The notes under the pieces are model-generated. The model saw only the letters and a program-made list of their open reading frames with translations, made no database searches and was not told the origin of the DNA. A program made the position numbers and the translations under genes. Below are positions 8,796 to 15,695 of a DNA stretch of 15,695 bases, one piece after another. The stretch lies in NCBI GenBank assembly GCA_030831135.1, contig JAURLR010000141.1, positions 1 through 15,695 of the forward strand, given 5' to 3'. The DNA is from Alphaproteobacteria bacterium (GTDB taxonomy: Bacteria > Pseudomonadota > Alphaproteobacteria > UBA6615). The first letter of the stretch is position 1. Every line of letters begins with the position of its first letter.

Positions 8796-11540
8796 ATGCT
8801 GACCTTCGGCACTCTCTCCTTTGCCGTGCCCTGGCTGCTTGTGGCGCTGGCGAGCCTGCCCGTGTTGTGGTGGCTGCTGCGCGCTGTTCCGCCCGCACCC
8901 TCACGCGTTGTGTTCCCTGCGATCCGCCTGCTGTTCGGACTGCCGCAAAGCGAGGAAACACCCCACCGGACACCGTGGTGGCTGCTTGCCCTGCGCCTCC
9001 TTCTCGCAGCGCTGGTCATTCTGGCGCTTGCGCATCCGGTGCTCGATCCCGGTCGGCTTCTGCGCGGCAGCGGGCCGCTTCTTCTGGCCATCGACAATGA
9101 CTGGAGCGCAGGCGACCACTGGGACATTCGTCGGGAAACCGCGCTGGCCCTGATCGACGAAGCAGACCGGGAAAGCCGGGCGGTCTATATCGCCACAAGT
9201 ACGCAGGCTGAGACCACGACCCGCCAGCCGCTTCGCCCGCTCTCGGCAGCCGAAGCCCGGGACCGCATTCGGGGACTGACACCACTCCCCTGGGCTGGCA
9301 ACCACGCAGCCCTGCTGGAACAGATCGAAGCGCTTGACCTCCCCGGATCAGCGACAGCCGTCTGGCTGGGCAGCGGCATGGCCGAACCGGAAGCGGCTGC
9401 GCAGGAGAGCCGCTCGCGGATTCTCGAAGCCGCCCTCCAGCGACTTGGCGCGCTACGCATCATCCAGCCCGCGCCGAGCGAGATACCGCTCTATCTGTCG
9501 GAAAGTGAGAACGCCGCTGACGGTCTGCGCTTGCAGGTAACGCGCGTGTCGCGTGGGTTCGAGCAACCGGTCGCACTGGTCGCCAGCGACGATGCCGGAC
9601 GGCTTCTGGCCCGAGAAACAGCAAACTTTCCCGAGAACGCCCTGACCACGGAAGCGACGATCACGATCCCCAGTGAAGTCCGCAACCGGATTGCGCGCGT
9701 GGTGATCGAGGACACATCATCGGCTGGCGCCACGATGCTGTTCGACGAATCGTCCCGGCGCCGTCCCGTTGGGCTGGTGTCGGGTGATATCGCACAGGTC
9801 GATCAACCGCTGCTCGGCAACGCGTTCTACATCAACCGGGCCCTCGAACCCTTCGCCGATATTCGCACGGGCACGATTGCCGAACTGCTCGAACGTCGGC
9901 TGGCTGTGCTGTTTCTCTCGGATATCGGAAATCTGACAGACACCGAAATCGAAAGCCTGAATCGCTGGATTGCTGCGGGCGGTGTGCTGGTGCGATTTGC
10001 CGGACCAAATCTGGCCGAAGGCAGCGATGAACTGCTCCCGGTGGCGCTGCGCCGGGGCGGGCGCGTTTTTGGTGGCGTGATGAGCTGGGAACGCCCCGCC
10101 ACGATGGCCCCGTTCGACGAGACGTCGCCCTTCGCAGGATTGATCGCCTCGGACGAAATCCTGGTTCAGCGTCAGGTTCTCGCCCAGCCCTCCCCCGAGC
10201 TTGCCGGCAAGACGTGGGCGCGGCTGAATGACGGCACACCTCTCGTGACCGGGGAAAAACGCGGCGAGGGATGGCTCGTGCTCTATCACACGACAGCGAA
10301 CGCGGAATGGTCGTCGCTGGCCCTGTCGGGCACTTATGTCGACATGCTGCGACGTCTCATCGCGCTTAGTCAGGGCGTCAGCACCGAAGCCACGACCGGC
10401 CCCCTGCCGCCGCTCTCGAACCTCGATGGGTTCGGGCGCCTGAGCGATGCCCGGACGACCGCGCGCCCGCTTCCAGCCGGTGACCTTGCCGAAATCATCC
10501 CCGGACCCGCAGCGCCTCCGGGCTTCTATGGCACGCCGGAAAGCCGGCTCGCCTTCAATCTGGGCCCCAGCCTTTCGCCGGTCGTTTTCGAATCCCGTGC
10601 CCCCGGGGTTGAGCTTGCCTCCTATGGCCCCTCTGAACAGATCGATTTGCGGGTCTGGCTTCTGGTCGCAGCCTTCGCCTTGCTGCTTGTCGACTTCCTG
10701 ATTTCGCTGGGACTGCGTGGCCACCTGCCCGGTCGCCATGCAGCAACGGCAGCCGCTTTATGTGTGGCCCTGCTCGGGGCAAGCGCCCTGCTCGCGCCAA
10801 GTCCCGCACAGGCGCAATCCAGCGATCTTTTTGCGCTGGAGGCGACCGAACAAACCCATCTTGCCTATGTGCTGACCGGCGACACCAAAATCGATGAAAC
10901 CAGCCGGGCCGGCCTTTCCGGTCTGGGTCAAATCCTCTCCCGCCGCACCTCCATCGAGCCGGGCGCACCGATCGGACTGGACATCGAACGGGATGAGCTC
11001 GCCTTTTTCCCGCTGATCTACTGGCCGATGACCGACAGGCAGAATCCTCTTTCGGACGACGCAAGGAGCCGGATCAACCAGTTCCTGCGCAATGGCGGGA
11101 CGATCATCTTTGACACCCGTGACCAAAGCCTCTCGGGCATTGGCGGGGTCGGGCCCGGCACCCGGACCTTGCGCGGACTTGTTGAAGGTCTGGATATCCC
11201 GGCCCTGATCGAGGTGCCCCAGGACCACGTCCTCACCAAGGCGTTTTACCTGCTGCAGGATTTTCCCGGCCGCTGGGTCGGCGGGCAGGTCTGGGTCCAG
11301 CAGGCCGACGAGCGCGTCAATGACGGCGTGTCTTCGGTGATCATCGGCTCGAACGATTATGCCGCCGCCTGGGCCATCGATGTGGACGGCCGCCCCATGT
11401 TCCCGCTCGTGACGGGCAGCGCCCGCCAGCGTGAACTGGCGTTCCGGTTCGGGGTGAACCTGGTCATGTATGCGCTGACCGGCAACTACAAGGCTGACCA
11501 GGTACATGTGGACGAAATCCTCGAACGGCTGGGCCAGTAG
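8796..11540 (+). CDS. BatA N-terminal / DUF4159 membrane protein with four helices
   Basis: This 914-residue membrane protein carries an aerotolerance BatA-type N-terminus and a DUF4159 C-terminus. Helices are at about 8-29 and 60-82, separated by a basic loop (PSRVVFPAIRLLFGL). A vWA-like and linker region of about 530 residues follows; its metal-site position reads DNDWS (100-104) instead of DxSxS, so metal binding is doubtful. A third helix (620-640) and a basic turn (RGHLPGRH) lead to a fourth (about 649-667) ending in PSPAQAQS, like a signal-peptidase site after A673. The DUF4159 domain (about 685-910), an amidotransferase-like fold, starts at THLAYVLTGD and contains FFPLIYWPM and FLRNGGTIIFDTRD. 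By the positive-inside rule both large domains face the periplasm. The gene starts 6 bases after DUF58 and ends 6 bases before the next gene. Function is unknown beyond association with MoxR systems. Confidence 0.92.
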   Translation: MLTFGTLSFAVPWLLVALASLPVLWWLLRAVPPAPSRVVFPAIRLLFGLPQSEETPHRTPWWLLALRLLLAALVILALAHPVLDPGRLLRGSGPLLLAIDNDWSAGDHWDIRRETALALIDEADRESRAVYIATSTQAETTTRQPLRPLSAAEARDRIRGLTPLPWAGNHAALLEQIEALDLPGSATAVWLGSGMAEPEAAAQESRSRILEAALQRLGALRIIQPAPSEIPLYLSESENAADGLRLQVTRVSRGFEQPVALVASDDAGRLLARETANFPENALTTEATITIPSEVRNRIARVVIEDTSSAGATMLFDESSRRRPVGLVSGDIAQVDQPLLGNAFYINRALEPFADIRTGTIAELLERRLAVLFLSDIGNLTDTEIESLNRWIAAGGVLVRFAGPNLAEGSDELLPVALRRGGRVFGGVMSWERPATMAPFDETSPFAGLIASDEILVQRQVLAQPSPELAGKTWARLNDGTPLVTGEKRGEGWLVLYHTTANAEWSSLALSGTYVDMLRRLIALSQGVSTEATTGPLPPLSNLDGFGRLSDARTTARPLPAGDLAEIIPGPAAPPGFYGTPESRLAFNLGPSLSPVVFESRAPGVELASYGPSEQIDLRVWLLVAAFALLLVDFLISLGLRGHLPGRHAATAAALCVALLGASALLAPSPAQAQSSDLFALEATEQTHLAYVLTGDTKIDETSRAGLSGLGQILSRRTSIEPGAPIGLDIERDELAFFPLIYWPMTDRQNPLSDDARSRINQFLRNGGTIIFDTRDQSLSGIGGVGPGTRTLRGLVEGLDIPALIEVPQDHVLTKAFYLLQDFPGRWVGGQVWVQQADERVNDGVSSVIIGSNDYAAAWAIDVDGRPMFPLVTGSARQRELAFRFGVNLVMYALTGNYKADQVHVDEILERLGQ

Positions 11541-11546
11541 GACGGG

Positions 11547-13685
11547 ATGATGGGAAATCTTCTGATCGTCTGGGATCCACTCCTGCCCCTTCTGGGGCTC
11601 GGCCTGATGGCTGGCGGAGCTGCCCTGATCCTCGCGCTGGGATTTCTGGCGCCGCGTCCAGGACGTCCAGCCCCGGGCCTGACATGGCGGGCGCTTGCGA
11701 TCAGCGGCCTCCTGACCGCGCTGGCAAACCCCTCGCTCGTGCTTGAAGAGCGCGAGGCGCTTTCGGATATCGGGCTTGTCGTGGTGGATCGTTCACCAAG
11801 TCAGTCCATCGGCGACCGCACCTCCCAGAGCGATTCAGCACTTGATGACTTACAGGACTGGGCAGCAACCCAGCAGAATTTCGAACTGCGCGTCGTCGAG
11901 GTGCCGGATGTCGATACAGATCGCAGCGCAGCACCTGTCGGATTGCGCGACGGCACCTATCTGTTGGGGGCGCTGGAGCGCGCGCTCGTCGATATTCCCC
12001 AAGACCGCTTTGCCGGTGCCGTGCTGGTCACCGATGGACGCATCCACGACGCGCCGTCAGGAACGCAAAGCCTGAATGTCACCGCACCGATCCACACCGT
12101 GGTGACCGGCAAACGGGACGCCGGGGATCGCCGGCTGACCATTGTGCAAAGCCCCGGATTCGGGATCGTCGGCGATGAAGTCCGTCTGACCTTGCGGGTT
12201 GACGAACCTCGTGCGGTCCGCGCGCGGCAGGCACAGATCACCATTCGCCGCGACGGTGAAACCCGCGGACAAACCACGCTGGTTCCCGTTGGCGTCGATC
12301 ATTCCATCGATATCATTGTGGATCGCGGCGGGCCCAGTGTGTTCGAACTGGCCGTGGATGAAGGTGAGCAGGAACTGACTCTGGCCAACAATCGGGCGGT
12401 GGTCACGATCAACGGCATTCGCGACCGCCTGCGGGTCCTGCTCGTCTCAGGCGCGCCCCATCCCGGCGAGCGCACCTGGCGCAATCTCCTGAAAGCCGAC
12501 CCTTCGGTCGATCTGGTGCATTTCACCATCCTGCGCCCGCCGGACAAGCAGGACGGCACCCCGGTCCGCGAACTGAGCCTGATTGCCTTCCCCTATCGGG
12601 AGCTGTTCGAGGTGAAGCTCAACGATTTCGATCTGATCATCTTTGACCGGTATCAGCGGATGGGCATCCTGCCGTCGATCTATCTGCGCAACATCGCAAA
12701 CTATGTGCAGTCCGGCGGGGCACTGCTGGAAGCAGCAGGGCCTGAGGTCACACCGATCACCAGCCTCTACCGCACGGCGCTGGCCGCTGTTTTGCCGGGA
12801 GAGCCGACAGGCGACGTGTTCACGGAGCCCTACCGGGCAGAGGTCAACGAAGCCGGTCGTCGGCACCCGGTCACCGCACATTTGACAGGGCTGCCAGACA
12901 ATCCTGACGAAAACCCGACCTGGGGCCGCTGGTTCCGGCAGATTGACGCCCGCCCGAAATCCGGCACCGTGGTGATGAACGGCCCGGATGACCGGCCGCT
13001 CCTGATTCTTGATCGCGTCGGCGAGGGACGTGTCGGGCAGTTTCTCAGCGATCATATCTGGCTCTGGGCCCGTGGCTATGAAGGTGGTGGCCCCCACAAC
13101 GAGTTGCTGCGCCGCCTTGCCCATTGGCTGATGAAGGAACCCGAACTCGAGGAAGACCGCCTGACCGCCTTTGTCCGGGGAGACACCATCGAGATCACCC
13201 GCCGCAGCCTGACACCCGATCTGGCACCGGTCTTCGTGACCGGCCCGACGGGAGAAGAAACCCAGCTTGTTCTCGATGAGCAAGGCGATGGACGCGCCAC
13301 CGGACGCATCGCGGTCACCGACCCGGGGATTTATCGCTTCGACGATGGCACCCGCACGACCGTGGCTGGCGTGGGCACGATCAACCCGATCGAGTTTGCC
13401 GATGTCACGGCGACCGACCTTCTGATGCGGCCCGTTTCCGCAGCGAGTGGCGGCGGCGTAACCTGGCTCTCCGACAATGGCAGCCCCGATCTGCGTCGCA
13501 CACGCCCCGGGCGGGCGCTTGCCGACACCCGCTCGGATGGCGGCTCGTCCCGTTGGCTGGCGTTCCAAAGAAACGACGCTTCAGCCGTCCGGGGCGTGCG
13601 CGAAGTTCCCTTGCTTCCAGCACTTTCACTGCTCTTGCTGATCGGAGCCCTTCTGGTTGGGGCATGGCGGCGCGAGGGGCGTTAG
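11547..13685 (+). CDS. Membrane protein with vWA-like and glutamine-amidotransferase-like domains
   Basis: This is the last gene of the MoxR operon, 712 residues, of a family usually annotated only as a hypothetical or amidotransferase-like membrane protein. Two N-terminal helices (about 11-35 and 47-62) flank a short basic loop. A vWA-like domain follows with an intact DRSPS (81-85) metal motif and VLVTDGR (159-165), where the third metal-site segment is expected. The segment RLRVLLVSGAPHPGERTWRN (about 292-311), the FDLIIFDRY strand and YVQSGGALLEAAGPE resemble a class I amidotransferase-like fold; I do not see a clear catalytic Cys-His-Glu set, so an enzyme role is uncertain. A last helix near the C-terminus ends in AWRREGR, placing the tail in the cytoplasm and the bulk in the periplasm. 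Start is the ATG at 11547 (or the adjacent one at 11550), 6 bases after the DUF4159 gene. Confidence 0.88.
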   Translation: MMGNLLIVWDPLLPLLGLGLMAGGAALILALGFLAPRPGRPAPGLTWRALAISGLLTALANPSLVLEEREALSDIGLVVVDRSPSQSIGDRTSQSDSALDDLQDWAATQQNFELRVVEVPDVDTDRSAAPVGLRDGTYLLGALERALVDIPQDRFAGAVLVTDGRIHDAPSGTQSLNVTAPIHTVVTGKRDAGDRRLTIVQSPGFGIVGDEVRLTLRVDEPRAVRARQAQITIRRDGETRGQTTLVPVGVDHSIDIIVDRGGPSVFELAVDEGEQELTLANNRAVVTINGIRDRLRVLLVSGAPHPGERTWRNLLKADPSVDLVHFTILRPPDKQDGTPVRELSLIAFPYRELFEVKLNDFDLIIFDRYQRMGILPSIYLRNIANYVQSGGALLEAAGPEVTPITSLYRTALAAVLPGEPTGDVFTEPYRAEVNEAGRRHPVTAHLTGLPDNPDENPTWGRWFRQIDARPKSGTVVMNGPDDRPLLILDRVGEGRVGQFLSDHIWLWARGYEGGGPHNELLRRLAHWLMKEPELEEDRLTAFVRGDTIEITRRSLTPDLAPVFVTGPTGEETQLVLDEQGDGRATGRIAVTDPGIYRFDDGTRTTVAGVGTINPIEFADVTATDLLMRPVSAASGGGVTWLSDNGSPDLRRTRPGRALADTRSDGGSSRWLAFQRNDASAVRGVREVPLLPALSLLLLIGALLVGAWRREGR

Positions 13686-13726
13686 ATCGGACGGCGTCAT
13701 CAGACCCGGCCACCTGACGCACAGAT

Positions 13727-13775
13727 GTTCGAATTCCGAACACCATTCTGCCGGTGCCACTCGACAACCATTCTG
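13727..13775 (+). promoter_or_regulatory. Candidate operator region upstream of hydroquinone reductase gene
   Basis: Within the 147-base gap after the MoxR operon lie an interrupted palindrome, GTTCG-AATTC-CGAAC (13727-13741), and two exact copies of ACCATTCTG (13742-13750 and 13767-13775), 25 bases apart. Such symmetry before a stress-type operon fits regulator binding, but no regulator gene is in view and no clear -35/-10 pair was found. No strong terminator for the upstream operon is seen either. Confidence 0.35.
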
Positions 13776-13832
13776 TGCAAACCAATCTTACGCCGGATGC
13801 GAGGGTGATTGCGGCAATCAGGAGCGACGAAA

Positions 13833-14825
13833 ATGGGTGTGATGATCGAAGGCGTATGGCACGCCACGGAACCGAAATCCGACGGCAAGGACGGCGCCTT
13901 CAAACGCCCGGAAACCTCGTTCCGAAACTGGGTGACAGCAGACGGCTCTGCCGGGCCGACCGGGACGGACGGGTTCAAGGCCGAGCCGGGGCGCTATCAC
14001 CTCTATATCTGTCACGCCTGCCCATGGGCTCACAGGGCCATGATCTTCCGCGCGCTGAAGGGACTGGAGGATGTGATTTCGGTTTCGGTTGTCCACTGGA
14101 TCATGGCCGAAAACGGCTGGACCTTCGAGGACGGCGAAGGCGTGGTTCCCGATCCGGTGATCGGGGCGGATTACCTGTATCAGGTCTACCAGCACGCCGA
14201 TTCCGACTTCAGCGGCCGGGTCACGGTGCCGATCCTCTGGGACCTCCAGCGCAACACCATCGTCAGCAACGAATCCTCTGAAATCATCCGGATGTTCAAC
14301 AGTGCCTTCGATGCCTTCGCGAAAAACCCCGAAGCTGATTTCTACCCCGCGCCCTTGCAGGCTGAAATCGATACCGTGAACGAACGCATCTATCACACCC
14401 TCAACAATGGCGTGTACCGCTCGGGCTTTGCCACATCGCAGGACGCCTACAACGCGGCGGTGACAGAGCTGTTTGAAACGATGGACTGGCTGGAGGAACG
14501 TCTTTCAACCCGCCGCTATCTGGTGGGCGACCAGCAGACCGAGGCGGACTGGCGGCTGTTCACCACCCTGCTGCGGTTCGATCCGGTCTATTTCGGGCAT
14601 TTCAAGTGCAACATCCGCCGGCTGGTCGACTATCCCAATCTCTGGAATTACACCCGCGATCTCTACCAGACCCCGGGCGTGGCCTCGACCATCGATCACG
14701 GCCATATCCAGCGGCACTATTACGCCAGCCATGAAAGCATCAACCCGACACGGATTGTGCCCCTGGGACCGGATATCGATTTCGCCGCCCCGCACAACCG
14801 GAATGACATGAAGGACGCGGCATGA
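13833..14825 (+). CDS. yqjG: Glutathionyl-hydroquinone reductase
   Basis: This enzyme, a Xi-class glutathione transferase (YqjG/PcpF/ECM4 group), uses glutathione to reduce glutathionyl-hydroquinones to free hydroquinones. It has 330 residues. The thioredoxin-like domain carries the catalytic Cys63 in CHACPWAHRAMIFRAL (60-75), then VPILWDLQRNTIVSNESSEI (the glutathione site). The helical domain shows RYLVGDQQTEADWRLFTTLL and the end block SINPTRIVPLGPDIDF. Length and Cys position agree with characterised members. I prefer the ATG at 13833, with AGGAG at 13820-13824, over a TTG at 13809 that would add 8 residues. Its stop overlaps the pirin start (ATGA), so the two are translationally coupled. 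A housekeeping or quinone-detoxification role is inferred. Confidence 0.96.
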   Translation: MGVMIEGVWHATEPKSDGKDGAFKRPETSFRNWVTADGSAGPTGTDGFKAEPGRYHLYICHACPWAHRAMIFRALKGLEDVISVSVVHWIMAENGWTFEDGEGVVPDPVIGADYLYQVYQHADSDFSGRVTVPILWDLQRNTIVSNESSEIIRMFNSAFDAFAKNPEADFYPAPLQAEIDTVNERIYHTLNNGVYRSGFATSQDAYNAAVTELFETMDWLEERLSTRRYLVGDQQTEADWRLFTTLLRFDPVYFGHFKCNIRRLVDYPNLWNYTRDLYQTPGVASTIDHGHIQRHYYASHESINPTRIVPLGPDIDFAAPHNRNDMKDAA

Positions 14826-15526
14826 TCGAGATCAGACCCTTTGGCACGCTTGGCCATGCCAATCATGGCTGGCTCGATGCCTACCACCATTTCAGCTTCG
14901 CCGACTACATGGACCCCAAACGCATGGGGGTCGGCCCCCTGCGCGTCTGGAATGATGACACCATCACAGCACAGTCGGGCTTCCCGCCCCATGGGCATCG
15001 CGACATGGAAATCATCACCTATGTCCGTCACGGCGCCATCACCCATGAAGACAATCTGGGCAATCGCGGGCGCACCGAGGCCGGTGATGTCCAGATCATG
15101 AGCGCGGGAACCGGCATCCAGCATTCCGAATTCAATATCGAGGACGAAACAACCCAGATTTTCCAGATCTGGATTACCCCCGACCGGCAGGGACACGCCC
15201 CACGCTGGGAGACGCGAACCTTCCCTCGTGGAGACAATGCCGGGCAGCTTGTCATGCTGGCCTCTGGACGCGCGGAAGACACGAATACCTATGTGCCAAT
15301 CATCCATCAGGATGCTGCCCTGCTGGGCGCAACCCTGCGCGACGGGCAGAGCGTGACCCACGCATTGGGCGCTGGCCGCAAGGCCTATCTGGTGCCCTCG
15401 AAAGGCGTGCTCGAGATCAACGGGACCACGGCCCAAGAGCGCGACGGTGTGGTTGTCGTCGATGAGTCAGAGATTCGCATCACCGCCAGGGGGGATGCAG
15501 AGCTCGTTCTCGCCGACCTGCCCTGA
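14822..15526 (+). CDS. Pirin family protein (YhaK/YhhW-like)
   Basis: This is a bicupin of the pirin family; some bacterial members act as quercetin 2,3-dioxygenases, while others have redox-sensing or regulatory roles. The 234-residue length matches the YhaK/YhhW group. The N-terminal cupin holds the metal ligands H57 and H59 in PPHGHRDMEI and H101 and E103 in GTGIQHSEFN, so the iron site is intact. It opens with the typical YHHFSFADYMDP segment (21-32), and the second cupin is divergent, as usual. Its ATG overlaps the stop of the hydroquinone reductase gene by 4 bases, with AAGGA at 14811-14815 inside that gene. The pairing of a quinone-conjugate reductase with a pirin suggests aromatic or quinone detoxification. 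The stop is 2 bases from the end of a convergent DUF924 gene. Confidence 0.95.
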   Translation: MIEIRPFGTLGHANHGWLDAYHHFSFADYMDPKRMGVGPLRVWNDDTITAQSGFPPHGHRDMEIITYVRHGAITHEDNLGNRGRTEAGDVQIMSAGTGIQHSEFNIEDETTQIFQIWITPDRQGHAPRWETRTFPRGDNAGQLVMLASGRAEDTNTYVPIIHQDAALLGATLRDGQSVTHALGAGRKAYLVPSKGVLEINGTTAQERDGVVVVDESEIRITARGDAELVLADLP

Positions 15527-15528
15527 AA

Positions 15529-15695
15529 CTAGAACGAGGCGCTCGGGTCCTTGAGCAACTCGATTTCCTCGGGCGTGCTCTCACGACCAAGGATGCCGTT
15601 GCGGTGGGGAAAACGCCCGAAGCTTGCCACGATGTCGCGGTGGCGAATCGCGTAATCCACGGTGGCGTCGCCGTTTTCCGCACCTTCGGCCGCAA
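15529..15695 (-). CDS. DUF924 family protein, C-terminal part (cut by window edge)
   Basis: Only the last 55 residues are present; the gene runs off the right edge. Read on the minus strand they include DYAIRHRDIVASFGRFPHRN (about residues 13-32 of the visible part), then GILGRESTPEEIELLKDP and the stop. The FGRFPHRN-x-ILGR-x-STPEE block is the C-terminal signature of DUF924, an all-helical TPR-like family of about 180-200 residues with no established function. It converges on pirin with a 2-base gap, so the two transcripts must overlap or end inside each other's gene. The true start is outside the window. Confidence 0.9.
   Translation of the reverse strand, partial: AAEGAENGDATVDYAIRHRDIVASFGRFPHRNGILGRESTPEEIELLKDPSASF

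Noticed and set aside
8796..9120. Intact MIDAS motif in the DUF4159 protein
   Set aside because: The position reads DNDWS rather than DxSxS, so I do not claim metal binding.
9717..10739. Long minus-strand open frame (340 codons) opposite the DUF4159 gene
   Set aside because: It is the antisense of a well-supported gene and has biased composition; GC-rich coding DNA often gives such shadow frames.
12447..13568. Long minus-strand open frame (373 codons) opposite the last MoxR-operon gene
   Set aside because: Same reason: antisense shadow with no recognisable motifs and no ribosome site context.

Overview
The window looks like a chromosomal segment of a GC-rich alphaproteobacterium. It has dense, short-spaced operons. 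The grouping of the bc1 complex genes with trmL and hemF, and of DUF1285, CoA pyrophosphatase and CCA transferase next to a moxR-DUF58-DUF4159 operon, is as I remember it from that class. I cannot name the genus. I see no phage, transposase, CRISPR array, tRNA or rRNA.

Layout. (a) 1-1032, minus strand: the 5' part of cytochrome b (cut by the window edge) preceded by the Rieske iron-sulfur protein, i.e. the start of a bc1 operon. (b) 1033-1327: a divergent control region. (c) 1328-2660, plus: trmL (tRNA wobble 2'-O-methyltransferase) and hemF (oxygen-dependent coproporphyrinogen III oxidase). (d) 2780-3933, plus: two tandem, paralogous, small secreted proteins of unknown function. (e) 3946-4048: a pair of inverted REP-like palindromes between convergent genes; one of them supplies the stop codon of the next gene. 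(f) 4035-6789, minus: an operon of DUF1285 protein, CoA-type Nudix pyrophosphatase and CCA tRNA nucleotidyltransferase. (g) 6825-13685, plus: four tightly packed genes for a MoxR AAA+ ATPase, a DUF58 protein with a MIDAS-like motif, a four-helix BatA-N/DUF4159 membrane protein, and a membrane protein with a vWA-like domain and a glutamine-amidotransferase-like domain. (h) 13833-15526, plus: glutathionyl-hydroquinone reductase translationally coupled to a pirin. (i) 15529-15695, minus: the 3' end of a DUF924 gene.

How the genes fit together. Regions a-c link respiration, heme synthesis and tRNA modification. Region f combines tRNA 3'-end maturation with CoA turnover. Region g is the least understood part. 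A cytoplasmic MoxR ATPase with a DUF58 partner is the usual chaperone-like pair, and here it is linked to two membrane proteins whose predicted topology puts large vWA-like and amidotransferase-like domains in the periplasm. An envelope-directed remodelling machine is a reasonable inference, but no substrate is known from the sequence. Region h suggests quinone detoxification.

Points most worth checking: the Ser in place of the usual Arg in the LDRF motif of MoxR, the internal signal-peptide-like helix in the DUF4159 protein, the unknown secreted pair, and the palindromic element that ends the cca reading frame.
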